The position numbers and the translations under genes were made by a program. Source: Escarpia spicata (Eukaryota; Annelida; Polychaeta; Sabellida; Siboglinidae). Taken from it: DNA of 64,000 nt. Positions 25,605 through 64,000 of this stretch are shown piece by piece. The notes beneath the pieces were generated by a model. The model worked only from the letters and a program-made list of their open reading frames with translations. It had not been told where the DNA came from and did no database searches. The stretch's first letter is position 1. Each line of letters begins with the position of its first letter. Location of the stretch: NCBI GenBank assembly GCA_963995525.1, contig OZ023216.1, positions 39,747,719 through 39,811,718 of the forward strand. Reading direction: 5' to 3'.

Positions 25605-25888
25605 TCAACTGCATTCAGACTTGAAAACCTCCGACGCCGCCACAGTCAGCAGGTTCCTCACCCAACCACCAGGCGTCAGAACGTGTGACGGCGGCGTGTC
25701 TGCCAGCAGTGAGCCGTTCCAGTACCTCCACTCCGCCGGTGGTCGTGAGACGAGTGGCAGCACTACAGCGGCACTCCAGCGTCTACGGCACTGCTCGGAC
25801 CTTACAACTGCCCACCGAACTATGAACAACTTGGACATTATACTGGCTTCAGACTCAGTGAATATTTAACAAATATCGCTAAGAAACC
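25605..25888 (+). promoter_or_regulatory. Probable 5' UTR/promoter-proximal region of ADAMTS-like gene
   Basis: CpG-containing sequence immediately before the signal-peptide exon. No TATA box is evident. The start codon context AAGAAACCATG has A at -3. The transcription start cannot be placed from sequence alone. Confidence 0.4.
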
Positions 25889-63557
<37,669 letters not shown>

Positions 63558-64000
63558 GTAAGACGGCTCACACGTAGGGGAAAGTTGCCGGTGATGGCAT
63601 ATTGTTATTCGGGGTGGCTAAGTTTGCGAAATAAATCGCGCATGCGTACATTTGCACAGGGCAGAAAGAAGTAAACAACAGGCGCGTGTTGATGAGGCGT
63701 CCGGGTGGAACTGTAAAAGTGGTATCAAACAAATCGAACGGTACGCACCTTTTACAAACGATTAATGCATCCAACTGCACTACAACTTGACCGCAACCCC
63801 GAATCGTTCTCTGTTGTTGGGGTTCAGTAGAACAGTATTTAGAACGTCGGACAGGCAATCAAGATGACCTGGGTTTCAATCTTCGTACTGTCGTTTCGAA
63901 GCATTGATAGTGTCGTTCATCTTTCTACCTTCCTTGAGCTTAGTAAGAAATCGCGATAAATCTTATCTTGCAATTTGCAAAGACCATCTTGCAAGGTACA
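63558..64000. other. Start of next ADAMTS-like intron
   Basis: Sequence after donor GTAAGA. No further family exon appears before the window ends. Confidence 0.6.

Overview
The window is eukaryotic nuclear DNA from an invertebrate animal. Protein-coding sequence is broken into short exons with clean GT..AG borders. Introns run from hundreds of bases to about 29 kb. Much of the rest is microsatellite, minisatellite and transposon debris (a CR1/Rex1-like LINE, a second truncated LINE, a tRNA-derived SINE family, inverted-repeat elements). The gene content plus this repeat style would fit a marine lophotrochozoan such as a mollusc, annelid or brachiopod, but the phylum is an inference. One 200-base assembly gap lies at 57077-57276.

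Three genes are well supported. (1) On the minus strand, 10267 to 6816, a complete three-exon homologue of vertebrate C15orf61 (147 aa, uncharacterised). About 500 bases beyond its stop lies an intact 78-codon ORF for a small single-pass membrane protein (6091-6327). (2) On the plus strand, 13111 to 20334, a complete eight-coding-exon CREB3-family gene (536 aa). It encodes an ER-membrane bZIP transcription factor with an acidic N-terminus, CREB3-type basic region and zipper, one transmembrane segment and a luminal RxxL site. Genes 1 and 2 are divergent around a roughly 2.8 kb intergenic region. (3) On the plus strand, a signal-peptide exon at 25889-25966 is joined by phase and content to thrombospondin-1 repeat, ADAMTS cysteine-rich and spacer exons at 55234-63557. 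This is a secreted ADAMTS-like/papilin-type matrix protein whose first intron is about 29 kb and whose 3' end is outside the window. One exon, predicted from the incomplete TSP1 domain and a phase mismatch, is not visible and may lie in the assembly gap.

Layout: 0.6-4.8 kb holds a SINE, a degenerate LINE and an inverted-repeat element. 6.1-10.3 kb holds the C15orf61 homologue and the small ORF. 13.1-20.3 kb holds the CREB3-like gene, with a recent 363-bp tandem duplication and a SINE in its introns. 20.3-25.9 kb is intergenic with long CT, GT and CAG arrays. 26-55 kb is the repeat-filled first intron of the ADAMTS-like gene: LINE fragments, an amplified terminal repeat, a 12-bp minisatellite duplicated as a 1.15-kb block, a 46-bp minisatellite and a near-perfect long palindrome. 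55-64 kb holds the remaining ADAMTS-like exons.

No CRISPR array, prokaryotic operon, tRNA gene or rRNA gene is seen, and I found no multi-gene novel system. The most unusual items are structural: the 258-bp palindrome at 54.6 kb, the satellite/hairpin block with octamer, CCAAT and E2F-like sites at 57.3-57.8 kb, the sixfold terminal repeat at 34.0 kb, and the small membrane ORF at 6.1 kb.
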